The notes under the pieces are model-generated. The model saw only the letters and a program-made list of their open reading frames with translations, made no database searches and was not told the origin of the DNA. A stretch of 64,000 nucleotides of DNA from Alphaproteobacteria bacterium. Its GTDB lineage: Bacteria > Pseudomonadota > Alphaproteobacteria > SHNJ01. Of this stretch, positions 20,781-31,400 are shown one piece after another (the first letter of the stretch is position 1; every line of letters starts with the position of its first letter). The translations under genes and the position numbers were made by a program. Where the stretch lies: positions 54,634 to 118,633 of the forward strand of contig SHNJ01000017.1 of NCBI GenBank assembly GCA_004295055.1. Direction: 5' to 3'.

Positions 20781-21529
20781 TATTGATCTTTGTGTTGGTT
20801 GCGGGCGATGGCCAAAAATACTTCTTCCAAATTATCGCGGCCATGTTTTTGAATTAATTCGGTGGGGGATCCTTGGTCGACAATCCGTCCGGTTTTCAGC
20901 ATTAAAACATGATCGCATAACCGTTCCACCTCGCTCATATTGTGCGAGGCCAGCAAAATCGTGCATCCGGTTTTTTGCTGATAGGATTTTAAATAGGCGC
21001 GCACCCAATCGGCGGTATCGGGATCCAGCGATGCGGTCGGTTCATCCAGTAAAATTAAGTCGGGGTGGTTCAAGAGGGCTTTGGCAATGGCGACACGAGT
21101 TTTTTGCCCGGACGATAATTTGCCATAACGGCGCTTCATCATATTCGTCAACTGCAGATCGCGGCACAGTTCGTCGATCCGGTCGCGTAAATTCGGCACA
21201 TCGTACAATTTGCCGTAAATCACCAGATTCTCGTACACGGTCAAGCGCGCCGGAAGATCGACATAGGGCGATGAAAAACTCATCCGTTGCAGGGCAGGAA
21301 AACGATTATGCAGAATATCGTGATCGAAAATGCGGATTTTACCGGATGTGGGGCTAACTACGCCCAATAACATCGCAATAGTGGTGGTTTTGCCAGCGCC
21401 ATTGCCGCCCAGCAAAGCCACCGTTTGACCCGCTTTTAGGTCAAAAGAAATGCCGCCAACGGCGGTGGATTCGGCGTAAGATTTGACCAGATTTTCGACT
21501 TGGACGATGGAATTGGCGGCGACGGACAT
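20780..21529 (-). CDS. ABC transporter ATP-binding protein
   Basis: The nucleotide-binding partner of the adjacent ABC-2 permease, 249 residues. Walker A is LGGNGAGKTTTIAML, the signature is KLSSGQKTRVAIAKALL, Walker B is DLILLDEPTASLDPDTADWV and the H-loop is LLASHNMSEVERL. The Q-loop position reads MSFSSPYVDLP, with no glutamine where most ABC ATPases have one. The gene starts near the divergent phosphatase gene, so the 110 bases between 21530 and 21640 must contain both promoters. Confidence 0.9.
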   Translation of the reverse strand: MSVAANSIVQVENLVKSYAESTAVGGISFDLKAGQTVALLGGNGAGKTTTIAMLLGVVSPTSGKIRIFDHDILHNRFPALQRMSFSSPYVDLPARLTVYENLVIYGKLYDVPNLRDRIDELCRDLQLTNMMKRRYGKLSSGQKTRVAIAKALLNHPDLILLDEPTASLDPDTADWVRAYLKSYQQKTGCTILLASHNMSEVERLCDHVLMLKTGRIVDQGSPTELIQKHGRDNLEEVFLAIARNQHKDQ

Positions 21530-21640
21530 GATGTGGTTTTAATTCTTGTGTCTATAAGGTATGATTTATAGCACAGATATAAAATCAGGGACAATAAAAG
21601 CAATGCCTGCTGTCCGTAATTTCAACAAATATGCCATCAC

Positions 21641-22390
21641 ATGAGTTTTTTGCTACATCGTCCCCGCGTACCGCCAGACCATCTGGTTTTTGCCATCGGC
21701 GACATCCATGGATGTCTATCGCATTTGGAGGACTTGCAACAAAAAATATTGGCCTATGCGGCCAATTATCCTTCACATAAAAAAATCGCGGTGTATTTGG
21801 GCGATTACATTGATCGCGGACCCAGCCCAAAAGGCGTTATAGATAATTTACTTGGCGGCTCCTTGCCGGGATTCGATACTTTTTTTCTTAAGGGCAATCA
21901 CGAGCAGATGCTGCTGGATTTTATGGAAACCGCTGGGTTGGGTCAGGTATGGTTCGATTATACGAATGGCGGCCGCGATACGATCCATTCTTATGGTGTA
22001 GCCGAGCCAAAATTTTTTACCGATCTTGATAAGACTCAGAAACAATTTATCGCAGCTTTTCCAGGCGATCATTTGCGTTTTTTCCAAGGTTTGAAAATGA
22101 ATTATGTGATCGGCGATTATTATTTTGTGCATGCCGGCGTTCATCCCGGGCGGCCGTTGCAAAGTCAATTGAACGAAGACATGCTGTGGATCAGAGAGCC
22201 GTTTTTATCCTCGCACAATGATTATGGGAAAATAATCGTTCACGGGCACACAATTGTGGCGCGCCCCGATGTGAAATCGAACCGTATTGCGATCGATACC
22301 GGCGCTTTTTGGAGCGGCGTTCTAACCGCATTGGTTCTGCATGACGACAAACGGGAGTTCTTGCAGACAGTTAAAGATATTAAGAGCTAA
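21641..22390 (+). CDS. metallophosphatase of the PPP family (serine/threonine phosphatase or ApaH-like)
   Basis: A 249-residue phosphoesterase with the complete PPP signature: GDIHG (near residue 20), GDYIDRG (near 54), GNHE (near 86), HAGVHPG (near 166) and HGHT (near 205), which bind two metal ions. It may dephosphorylate proteins or hydrolyse dinucleoside polyphosphates; the sequence does not decide. It is convergent with a small hypothetical gene and divergent from the ABC exporter. Confidence 0.85.
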   Translation: MSFLLHRPRVPPDHLVFAIGDIHGCLSHLEDLQQKILAYAANYPSHKKIAVYLGDYIDRGPSPKGVIDNLLGGSLPGFDTFFLKGNHEQMLLDFMETAGLGQVWFDYTNGGRDTIHSYGVAEPKFFTDLDKTQKQFIAAFPGDHLRFFQGLKMNYVIGDYYFVHAGVHPGRPLQSQLNEDMLWIREPFLSSHNDYGKIIVHGHTIVARPDVKSNRIAIDTGAFWSGVLTALVLHDDKREFLQTVKDIKS

Positions 22391-22399
22391 GCCGCTATT

Positions 22400-22714
22400 T
22401 TATGGCTGGCGTGGACGGCCAATGCGCAAAATCAATTCGCGCGCTTTGCGGAAAACGCCTGGGCCCTGTTCGCTGATTTTCGCTTGCAGGGCAGGCGGCA
22501 CATAGCGGGGGCTGCCGATGTTGCCTTCATCGGAATCGCTTGGCGCGATTTTGCGCAATCTTTTTTTGCCGTTATCGTTGGACAAGGAATCGCCTTGAGA
22601 TTCTTCCCAACCGAACAAATTGCGAAATCGCGACAATTGCCCGTCCATAACCACTTTCTGACCTGGAAGGCGTAGATCGGTTTTTGATCCTCTGCGTGGC
22701 TGATAATTTGACAT
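22400..22714 (-). CDS. small hypothetical protein
   Basis: A 104-residue basic protein that I do not recognise. It is rich in Arg, Ser and Gly (MSNYQPRRGSKTDLRL, GKKRLRKIAPSDSD) with no signal peptide or membrane segment, and looks largely disordered apart from a C-terminal helix (RKARELILRIG). AAGGGAAT lies a few bases upstream of the ATG, which supports translation. It is convergent with the phosphatase gene, nine bases away. Confidence 0.6.
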   Translation of the reverse strand: MSNYQPRRGSKTDLRLPGQKVVMDGQLSRFRNLFGWEESQGDSLSNDNGKKRLRKIAPSDSDEGNIGSPRYVPPALQAKISEQGPGVFRKARELILRIGRPRQP

Positions 22715-22962
22715 AGATTCCCTTGGGATTTCTTTAGCTTTAGTTAGCCTATAAGAAAGAGTCTGTTTCCGTCAATACGGGGTTGCATAAACTATAAGGA
22801 GAAATAACCGCTGATTGCAAAATTATTGCCAAAATAAATAAGAAACCGATAATTTGTTATCTTTTAGGATATGTTTTGGGTGCGGAAATATTGCTTTACA
22901 GGGATTTATATGGTATAGGCGGCTTTGAAAATATCGCCTTTAAGCGTTTTAGGATCAAAATA

Positions 22963-23940
22963 ATGCAAGTTTTAGTCACCGGCGCTGCCGGATTTATCGG
23001 ATACCACCTTAGCCTGTCTCTGTTGGCGCAGGGGATGAATGTTATTGGGTTGGATAATTTAGCCACCGGCAGCCAGTCCAATGTAGAATTGCTGGCCAAA
23101 AATCCTAAATTCAAATTTGTCGAAGCGGACATTACCGCGCCTCTGCCAGAATTGCCGAAATTGGATCGGATTTACAATTTTGCGTGTCCAGCATCGCCGC
23201 CGCATTACCAGAAAGATCCGGTGCAAACTTGGAAAACATCGGTTCTGGGTTGTCTGAATATTCTGGAATTGGCGCGCAAAAATAATTGCGTGGTGATGCA
23301 GGCATCAACATCCGAAGTTTATGGCGATCCGCAGCAACATCCGCAAAAAGAAGATTATTTGGGCCATGTGAACCCAATCGGTCCGCGCGCCTGTTATGAC
23401 GAAGGCAAACGCGCCGCAGAAAGTTTGTTTTTTGACTATCATCGCCAATATGGTTTGCCAATAAAAGTGATTCGTATTTTCAACACTTATGGCCCATTTA
23501 TGCACCCCGATGATGGCCGGGTGGTTTCAAATTTCATTGTGCAGGCCTTGCAAAATAAACCGCTGACCATTTACGGCGATGGCAAACAAAGCCGCTCGTT
23601 TTGCTATGTCGATGATTTGATCGACGGGATTAACCGCATGATGCAATCCCCAGCCGATATATTGGGTCCAATTAACCTTGGCAATCCAGATGAATTTACC
23701 GTGCTGGAATTGGCCGGTTTGGTGCGCGCAGCCACAGGCGCGACCACCGAAATAGTGCATCATGCCAAACCGCAAGATGATCCGGTGCGCCGCCGCCCGG
23801 ATATTTCCAGGGCTAAGTCGCTGCTCGGCTGGCAGCCGAAAGTTGCGCTGGAAGATGGTTTGCAAAAAACCATCGATTATTTCGCACAACATTTAGGCGC
23901 GAATAAAAATTCGCCGCAACGCAAGGTGGCGCATGGATAA
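22963..23940 (+). CDS. UDP-glucuronate decarboxylase (UDP-xylose synthase type)
   Basis: An extended short-chain dehydrogenase, 325 residues. The NAD site is VTGAAGFIGYHLS; the substrate region has NFACPASPPHYQKDPVQTWK and TSEVYGDP. The family-specific catalytic motif GPRACYDEGKRAAES contains the Tyr and Lys, and IRIFNTYGPFMHPDDGRVVS follows. Together these mark UDP-glucuronate decarboxylases, which make UDP-xylose, rather than 4-epimerases. I start at ATG 22963 (AGGA nine bases upstream). It overlaps gmhA by eight bases in a three-gene surface-sugar operon. Confidence 0.88.
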   Translation: MQVLVTGAAGFIGYHLSLSLLAQGMNVIGLDNLATGSQSNVELLAKNPKFKFVEADITAPLPELPKLDRIYNFACPASPPHYQKDPVQTWKTSVLGCLNILELARKNNCVVMQASTSEVYGDPQQHPQKEDYLGHVNPIGPRACYDEGKRAAESLFFDYHRQYGLPIKVIRIFNTYGPFMHPDDGRVVSNFIVQALQNKPLTIYGDGKQSRSFCYVDDLIDGINRMMQSPADILGPINLGNPDEFTVLELAGLVRAATGATTEIVHHAKPQDDPVRRRPDISRAKSLLGWQPKVALEDGLQKTIDYFAQHLGANKNSPQRKVAHG

Positions 23941-24544
23941 TAAAACCCCAGCTTTTCTGGCGCGGTATATATCCTTGCATCAAAACGCCCTTGATGAATT
24001 GCACACCAAAACCGCCAATGATTTTGCGCGCTGGGTCGATCATGGGGTGAATGTTTTAAAATCCGGAAAAAAGATTTTATTTTTCGGCAATGGCGGCAGC
24101 GCGGCCGAAGCGCAGCATATCGCCGCGGAATTATCGATCAAATATATGAAAGAACGCAAGGCATTGGCGGCGCTTGCATTGAATGTCGATCCATCCGCCA
24201 TGACGGCGGCTGGCAACGATTATGGGTATGATCAAGTTTTTGTCCGGCAAATCATGGCGCTGGGTCAGCCGGGCGATATGGCCATCGGTTATTCGACATC
24301 CGGTAAAAGCCCCAATATCGTAATGGCGCTGGAACAGGCAAAGGCGCAAAAAATGATCGCGGTGGGATTAACCGGAACGCGTGGCGTGGACATGAAGAAC
24401 CATTGCGATGTTTGCCTGGTTGCACCATCGGACTTAACGCCGCATGTGCAAGAAATGCATAATATTCTGGGTCATGCATTTTGTGCCGCGATCGAAGATG
24501 GCTTGGGCTTGGTTTCGTACGGGGATTCGCCATGGAAAATCTAA
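23933..24544 (+). CDS. gmhA: sedoheptulose-7-phosphate isomerase
   Basis: Converts sedoheptulose 7-phosphate to D-glycero-D-manno-heptose 7-phosphate, the first step toward ADP-heptose for the LPS core. The 203-residue SIS-domain protein has GNGGSAAEAQHIAAELSIKY with zinc ligands His and Glu, GNDYGYDQVFVRQI, STSGKSPNIVMALE and VQEMHNILGHAFC with the remaining Gln and His ligands. It overlaps the genes on both sides (uridine-sugar enzyme and hldE), so the three are translated together. Confidence 0.93.
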   Translation: MDNKTPAFLARYISLHQNALDELHTKTANDFARWVDHGVNVLKSGKKILFFGNGGSAAEAQHIAAELSIKYMKERKALAALALNVDPSAMTAAGNDYGYDQVFVRQIMALGQPGDMAIGYSTSGKSPNIVMALEQAKAQKMIAVGLTGTRGVDMKNHCDVCLVAPSDLTPHVQEMHNILGHAFCAAIEDGLGLVSYGDSPWKI

Positions 24545-26004
24545 GCAGCGTTTTCGATCTTGTTCAAATTCTGGAATCCATGGTGCAAACGCGCGTATTG
24601 TGCGTCGGCGATGTAATGCTGGATAAATTTGTCTACGGTAAAATTGACCGCATCTCGCCAGAGGCGCCAATCCCCGTCCTGCAATTCGAACGCGAATCGC
24701 AAATGCTGGGTGGCGCGGGGAATGTTCTGCGCAATTTAACCGCCTTGCGCGCGCAAGGTACTTTGCTGTCCGTGGTCGGCCAAGATGAATCGGCCGCGCG
24801 GATCAAGGAATTGGGAAGTGAATTAAAATCAGCGCATTTGGATTTGGTTGCCGATGCCGCCCGTCCAACCACGTTAAAAACCCGGTATATTTCGGGCAAT
24901 CAGCAAATGTTGCGCGTGGATGACGAATCAAAGTCGGTATTGAACGATATTATGGTCGAACAATTGTGCCAGCGCGCGAAAAACCTGGTTGCTAAATCTC
25001 AGGCGGTAATTTTATCCGATTATGGCAAAGGCACTTTGCATTCAAAGTTGATTTCCGAAATTATTGCCGCCGCTAAACAAACCCATGTACCGGTGTTGGT
25101 CGATCCCAAGGGCGTGGATTATTCGCGTTATCGCGGTGCGACCATTTTATGCCCGAATTTAAAAGAACTGGCGCAAGGCAGCAATCATCCCGTCGATACT
25201 GAGGAAAATATTATCGCCGCCGCCAAATTGTTGATCCAGCAAGTCGATTTGCAGGCTTTACTGGTCACGCGCAGCAAAGACGGGATGAGTTTGATTGCAC
25301 GCGATGGATCGGTATTGCATCTACCGGCGCAGGCGCGCGAAGTGTTCGATGTTTCGGGCGCAGGCGATACGTCCATTGCAACCTTGGCGGCGGCCATTGC
25401 CACGGGCGCTTCATTGCCAGACGCGGCGCATTTGGCCAACACCGCGGCCGGAATTGTGGTTGGGAAATTAGGCACTGCGGTTGTTATGCCGTCCGAAATC
25501 GACGAAGCGTTGATGGCGCACCAAGGCCGCGTGCGCAGCAAATTATTCGATCTGCCATCCTTGTTGGACCGGGTGAAAATCTGGCGGCATCAGGGATATA
25601 AAATCGGCTTTACCAATGGATGTTTCGATTTGATTCACCCTGGTCACGTATCATTGCTGCGTCAGGCACGTAATTCTTGTGATCGTTTGATCGTCGCGAT
25701 GAATACCGATAATTCGGTGAAGCGATTAAAGGGCCCATCGCGCCCGGTGCAAAATCAAGATTCGCGTTCCACCGTTATGTCGTCGATGGATAATGTCGAT
25801 GCGGTGATATTGTTCGACGAAGACACGCCAATGAATTTATTGCAAGCGATCAAGCCGGACGTGCTGGTTAAAGGCGCGGATTATACAATTGATAAGGTTG
25901 TCGGCGCGGATCTGGTGCAATCTTATGGCGGAAAAATCGTCCTGGCCAAATTAGAAGAAGGCCACAGCACCACCAGCACCGTCAAAAAAATCGCCGCGGT
26001 ATAA
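24532..26004 (+). CDS. hldE: bifunctional heptose 7-phosphate kinase / heptose 1-phosphate adenylyltransferase
   Basis: Makes ADP-D-glycero-D-manno-heptose: the N-terminal domain phosphorylates C1 and the C-terminal domain adds AMP after GmhB removes the 7-phosphate. The 490 residues comprise a ribokinase-like domain (1-320; LGGAGNVLRNL, RYISGNQQMLRVD, DPKG, FDVSGAGDTSIATLA) and a nucleotidyltransferase domain (about 345-490; FTNGCFDLIHPGHVSLL, VLVKGADYTIDKVVGAD, GHSTTSTVKKI). Start ATG 24532 has GGGGA upstream and overlaps gmhA by 13 bases. No gmhB or heptosyltransferase gene is in the window. It is convergent, with adjacent stop codons, with the large gene on the other strand. Confidence 0.95.
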   Translation: MENLSSVFDLVQILESMVQTRVLCVGDVMLDKFVYGKIDRISPEAPIPVLQFERESQMLGGAGNVLRNLTALRAQGTLLSVVGQDESAARIKELGSELKSAHLDLVADAARPTTLKTRYISGNQQMLRVDDESKSVLNDIMVEQLCQRAKNLVAKSQAVILSDYGKGTLHSKLISEIIAAAKQTHVPVLVDPKGVDYSRYRGATILCPNLKELAQGSNHPVDTEENIIAAAKLLIQQVDLQALLVTRSKDGMSLIARDGSVLHLPAQAREVFDVSGAGDTSIATLAAAIATGASLPDAAHLANTAAGIVVGKLGTAVVMPSEIDEALMAHQGRVRSKLFDLPSLLDRVKIWRHQGYKIGFTNGCFDLIHPGHVSLLRQARNSCDRLIVAMNTDNSVKRLKGPSRPVQNQDSRSTVMSSMDNVDAVILFDEDTPMNLLQAIKPDVLVKGADYTIDKVVGADLVQSYGGKIVLAKLEEGHSTTSTVKKIAAV

Positions 26005-28410
26005 TTATTTCTTGGGCTGTTTCGCGTCTCTAGCCGCCATTGCCGCCGCAGGTGGGGTTCTGGTAGCGGTGCGTTGGCGTAAAAACAGTTCCGCAATTGC
26101 GGCATGATTTACCAACAAAGCAGGCCATGTTGGAAAAATACTCATGATCGACGCCAGGTTGCCTGTATTTTCGGTTTGATAAACAATTCCATTCATAATG
26201 GCGGCTTTTTTGCGAATGATCGCAAGGTCATTGTCGATACGCATTAACGTATCGAAGATAATAACCATTCGGGTACGGTCATCCGCGGCCAGGAATTCCG
26301 CACGATATGATCTTCCAAATCCTTCATTTTTGTCTAGGGTGACTCCATCTACCGTTACCGCGCCGACATTAACCCGTTGTGACGCGGTCTTGCCGCAATT
26401 GGCAACTTGCGCCGCAACCTTGAATTCCGCCTTGATTATAGGGAAATGTCCTTCGAAACCAGAGATAGCCGGGGCTAAGGCCTGGCGATGCCTTAAAATA
26501 TCTGCGGCCAGTTGATCATAATTCAAAGTAGATTTTTCCGTTACCAAATCCAGCAACATAGTTTGATTGGCGCTTCGCAATGCTTGACGGAAAGCATCGA
26601 TTTTGCCAGTCAAATCCCGATAAGATTCATCCCATCCATTATGCAATGGTCTGCGGTCACTGGCGGGTATTTCGGCAAAAACGATATCTTGCTCGGCGGC
26701 CGGGATGGCGCGGAATTCATAAACATAACCTTGGCGCTCGCCAGGCCATTTTTTATGAATTACCGACAAAACACGCAATTTTTTGCCAATTTCGGTTAAG
26801 CGGCGTAAAATCGATCCAGGATGTTCCGCCAGCGCTTTGGCGGGGTCCGGATTGTGTACAATTTGATCTAATAATTCAATTGCTGGCGTAATTTGATCTT
26901 TGACAAGTGTTGCCACATAATCTGTATAACCGCGCGACGCGCCTTCGGATATCTTGCGATGATCCGCCAGTTCTTTTTCTGTTTCTAAAACATAACCACC
27001 AGCTTTAGTGCCGAAGTTTTTCTCATAAGCTTCTGCAAATGAACAGCGCCGCAGATTATTAATTTTCATGGCGAGGCTGGCGCCATTGCCATTCGCCAGC
27101 AATACACAGGATTTATGGAATTCATGAATTGCCGCCCCCAATTTTTCGGCAAATATAACCATAATTTGCGCCTCATCCGCCGGAGCCGGTCTCTGGCCGA
27201 TTCCTTCCTGGTCGGCTTGTAAAATCTGACGAATGCTTGTTAAGCGTTGCATTACCGTTGCTATACGGTCTGCTGGCGATATTGGGTAATTAGGCAGGCC
27301 GTCGACACGATAATCGTTTGGCAGCGGCGCATCCGGATTAAATTGCCTATCGCTAGTAATTGTTGGCGGCGCAATTAATCCACCCGGAGAATATCCCGCC
27401 AGGTCGTTCAATAATTTGCTTGTGATGCGGTAATAAGCGTCCAACCGAGTTTGGATGCCGGATAATCTTGCTATATCGTGGGCTTGGGAATGTGTGCGGC
27501 AATATTGCGCCAGTTCATCGCTGGTTTCAGCGGCTTTTTGGTACACTCTGTTCAGCAATCCGATCAATGCCTCGTCCCGCGCAGCTTTGTTGTTGTTTTT
27601 GAAAACGCGGTCTATTAATTCCAGCGCGCTTCGTTCGCTGGCGGTTAAATTAGCGGGTGGGAAATTATTTGGGTCATCGCAGCCATGCAGCATTTTCAAT
27701 TCTTCGCGGCGTTGCGCACCGGGTTTCCCAACCGAAAAAATAAAAGGATATAATACGCGATCCAGCTCCCTTTTTGCTTCGACGATGTCTTTTCTTTGGG
27801 TGGCATAAGTCAAACTGCCGGTTTGGGATATACGAAAAATATTTCTGACCGTTTCCGCCCATCCAAGTAACGATTCTAATGTTACAGGTGTTATTTCAAT
27901 CTGCATGGCCAAATCGGTGGCTTTGGGCGCGCGCAGTCTCTTGGTTGTGGCGGGGCAAAGTGTTGGGCTGGTGGATACGGGCTGTTTCTTAATTTTAGTA
28001 ACCGTTTCTTCAATGGTGGCGTGATCTTGCCCCGCAACATTCATGCTGGCTTGTTCATGCCCAATATTTTCGGCAATGGATGCGATAGTATTTAAAATAT
28101 CTTCAATGCGAACGGGCGATGGTGGTTCAGTGCCACCAGAAAATGGTGCGGACTGTGTAAACGTTGGACGCGGACTGTGCTGCCCCGTGTTAGCATCCTG
28201 TGGCTTCGGGCCTTGCTTCACGCCAGATTGCAGGGTTGTTGTTTCAACTTTTGCCTCTACTTCCGCTAGATCCAATGCCAATAAACCTAAGCGAGTTTCT
28301 TCCAATCCTATGGTTTTGAGTAAGCCGGCCAAAGCGCTCCTCGCTTGTTCCAATCCGGTTTCTGCGGCAGCAATTTGTGCGTCATCAATCAGAGCTGGCG
28401 ATTCGGTCAT
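26005..28410 (-). CDS. large protein of unknown function (801 aa)
   Basis: I do not recognise any domain in this 801-residue protein. It has no signal peptide and no membrane segment. The first 60 residues look like a coiled coil (LEQARSALAGLLKTIGLEE), then comes a Pro/Thr/Ser-rich stretch (about 65-150), then a long, mostly helical body. AAGGAG eight bases before ATG 28410 is an excellent ribosome-binding site. Its start overlaps the end of the 1036-residue gene by four bases (ATGA), so the two are co-translated and probably work together. Base composition looks like that of the surrounding chromosome, which speaks against recent transfer. Confidence 0.82.
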   Translation of the reverse strand: MTESPALIDDAQIAAAETGLEQARSALAGLLKTIGLEETRLGLLALDLAEVEAKVETTTLQSGVKQGPKPQDANTGQHSPRPTFTQSAPFSGGTEPPSPVRIEDILNTIASIAENIGHEQASMNVAGQDHATIEETVTKIKKQPVSTSPTLCPATTKRLRAPKATDLAMQIEITPVTLESLLGWAETVRNIFRISQTGSLTYATQRKDIVEAKRELDRVLYPFIFSVGKPGAQRREELKMLHGCDDPNNFPPANLTASERSALELIDRVFKNNNKAARDEALIGLLNRVYQKAAETSDELAQYCRTHSQAHDIARLSGIQTRLDAYYRITSKLLNDLAGYSPGGLIAPPTITSDRQFNPDAPLPNDYRVDGLPNYPISPADRIATVMQRLTSIRQILQADQEGIGQRPAPADEAQIMVIFAEKLGAAIHEFHKSCVLLANGNGASLAMKINNLRRCSFAEAYEKNFGTKAGGYVLETEKELADHRKISEGASRGYTDYVATLVKDQITPAIELLDQIVHNPDPAKALAEHPGSILRRLTEIGKKLRVLSVIHKKWPGERQGYVYEFRAIPAAEQDIVFAEIPASDRRPLHNGWDESYRDLTGKIDAFRQALRSANQTMLLDLVTEKSTLNYDQLAADILRHRQALAPAISGFEGHFPIIKAEFKVAAQVANCGKTASQRVNVGAVTVDGVTLDKNEGFGRSYRAEFLAADDRTRMVIIFDTLMRIDNDLAIIRKKAAIMNGIVYQTENTGNLASIMSIFPTWPALLVNHAAIAELFLRQRTATRTPPAAAMAARDAKQPKK

Positions 28411-31400
28411 GACCTTGCTCCTTTTGTTAAGGTGCCAGCGGTTCCAACCAGGCTTAATCTTTCCGGCAATTTAGCATGGGATACCGGCCCCAATTCTCTT
28501 GCCTCAAACGTCCGTTTCTGCCGCAGATAGTAATCCAATGAATCTATTAATATTTGTTGGATTGGGTTTATTTCATTTGTTCCGGTTTTAAGATTTGTAA
28601 AACTTACTTTTTCCGTGTTTAAGCGAACAATTTTTAATCCAAATTGTTGCATAATCGACGCTGCCTCTGGGCTTTCTGTCCCCAATCGCGCTATTTCCTG
28701 GGCTGCTTTTTGCGCTTCTTCGATTCGCGCGCGTATTGCGGCGTTTTGGGGATGATCAATATAGTCAAAAGCAGATCCTAGCATCTGGCCGCACAATCTG
28801 TCGGCTATATCCAACAGGCGCAAGCCCGGCCCAAGGGGGTGTGACGGGTTTGGCACCCTTTGCTCGATCATGCCTATTAATTCTGTTGCCGCGGAAGCGG
28901 CAAAACCAAATGGCGTGTTCTGACACATAGCCACGATGATTTTGCCAAGCGTTAATATTAAAGAAGTTCCCGCCGGAGGATCTTTAGATATTCTGCCAAT
29001 GCCGCCGGTTATTTGCGGCAATAATTGATGCGGTAAAAGCGGAATGATTTTCGTTTCATTGCCGAATATGTCCGCCACCATTGTTTGCATACTGAACGGA
29101 TCGTGCGCCATATCGTGGCAAATAGATGCGCATACGCCTTGTATTATTTGCCTATAACATTCCGCCAACGTGGCCGGATTCCTTGTTTTTAAAGCGGCAA
29201 TCCTGTGTTCTAGTTCCCCCCCATCGTGGGCGCTCGCGATACCGCATTGTCTCATCAAGTCCGGCAAAAGTTCGATATCGCCTCCGCATCGCTGTAATGA
29301 ACGGATGGCGTTAACATATCTGCATACAAGGCTGCCTTGATGTAAAAATGCGGTATAATATTGCGCCGTGTGCGCTATCAGATCTGCTTCAGAGTCCCGG
29401 GCTAGAATAGCCGGCAATTCGGCCATGGCAAAATCCATATCCATAGCAAATGGCGCAGCGGCAGGTTTTACAAGCTGCGGGATTTCCGTTTTTACCATCC
29501 ACTGATAACGATAGCCGCAAAGATCGGACAACCAAACCAAAGCCACATTGGGATTAAGTTGAAACAATGCATCGAATGCTTGCAGAAAAGGTTTCCAGTT
29601 TTTTAAGTGGAATCCGCTTACGGAAAATTTTAAATCGCCGGCCAAACTGCCGTCATTGCTGGTATAAGCCAATCCAAGTCTGTCGCATTGATTGGCTTTA
29701 AATACTATTTCGCGCAATGCAGCCAATTCATAACGCTGTGCCGCAAGCTCCATTATTGCATCTTTTTCCGGTTGGCCGGAAACCAATGGCATTAATTCAT
29801 GGAAATGGGATTTTAAAGCATGCGCCAATCCTATTTCTTTTGCCTGCTCGCCGCGCAGTTTGTCAGATTCGGCTTGGAATGCCGCAATAAAACATTGTTG
29901 GCCGGGTGTGGGCGGTTTTTCGTCCCTGGTTGTCCAAGTTACCGGGCAGGGGAAACCATGCAAAGATATTGTTTTATAAAAATTCTTACCAGGCGGTATT
30001 TTAGGAATCAGGCCAAATGCGCCGGCAATGCATAATGCCTCGTTTACGGAGGTCCGGCGGTTCATGGATTCATATCTGCTTTCTAGAAAGAATATTTGAC
30101 GCGCGGTCAATTTTGCGGTTTTTTCGGTCCATGCCTTGTCAAAAGGCGCGGTTGCCACATCGACTCGCGCGCTGCAAAATAAATGAAAGTAAATATTTGC
30201 CGCTTCGGCAAGGACGCTTAATTCCGGACTTGGATGGCTGCCATCCTTGTTGCTAGTGACCAGACCTTTTTCCTGATCGAATTTTGTAGTAATTGTTTTC
30301 TCGTCAATTTTAAAGTGTCTAATGGCATAGGTGGCCACATCGTTGAGCTGTCCACGCAATCCGGTTTGGTCTTGCAAAACATCGCTTGGCATGCCGGGAA
30401 AATACACGCTGGTGGCCAGAAAATTTCCGGCAAAAACTAACGCCGCTTTTTCAGCCTTGGAAAATATTTCTTCCCTGTGTCCCAGAGCCCGCACAATGGC
30501 AGACCTTTCATCATCCGTATAGCCGGATAATTTTTCTATCATCATTGCCGCGAATTTGGCCTGAAACGGTTTTAATTCCTTGCCGGTTAAATGCACGATG
30601 ATCAACTCACCGTCAGAAAATTGTGATCGCACGCCAATTTCATTCATTTTCTTTTGTAAATTTGCGCCAGGAATTTCTATCGCGCCTATCTCGCCGGAAG
30701 CGCGCGCGGCTAAAATCTGTTCTAACAATGGCTCGCATAATGCCATGTGGCGTGCGGCTTTTTGTTGCGCCTCTTGATCCGCTTTCTGCTCGGCCGCTTT
30801 TGCGGCTGCTGCTTGAATTTGGCGTTGTTGTTCAGATGCCGCCGCCGCCGCCAGGGCGCGCGCTTTGGCTTCTTTGGCGGCGGCGGCTTGTTTTTTAAAA
30901 CCGCCCAAAGCTTGCTCGGCGGTTGCAATTTGCGTTGTTAGAAAATGCGCGCGCGCTTGATGCGCCGCCAAACGCGCAATTCCAGCTTCGTATTGTGCCC
31001 TTAACATAGCCACTTGTTGTTGTTTATTCGGTTGCGCCGCCGCCGCGCTGGCGATGGCCCGGAAACAAGATTCTAACAACCAATTGCCAAGATCGTTTTC
31101 CGTCGATCGCGGAATCGCTTGTACGGCCCGGTCCAATTCGGCGTGTATGGTTAAACCCTGCAAAATTGATGCCGCGGTTGCAATGTGCGCTTTGGCTTGT
31201 TGTTCGGGAAAATAATTGTGCAATATACCAGTGATATATTCCAATAATGCATCGCGTGACAATTCACCGCGCTCCGCCAATTCCCCGGCGGCAATTACGG
31301 CAATAAGGCTGCCAAGGATGGCTTGCTCTTTCTGTTCTATATTTCGGTCGGAAAATTCCTGCGCCGCTTGTTGCAGATCCGCATAGTTCCGATCATCTTT

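Noticed and set aside
30722..30941. Overlapping frames opposite the coiled coil of the 1036-residue protein
   Set aside because: They arise from the GC-rich Ala/Gln/Lys codon run of the real gene; no ribosome-binding sites.
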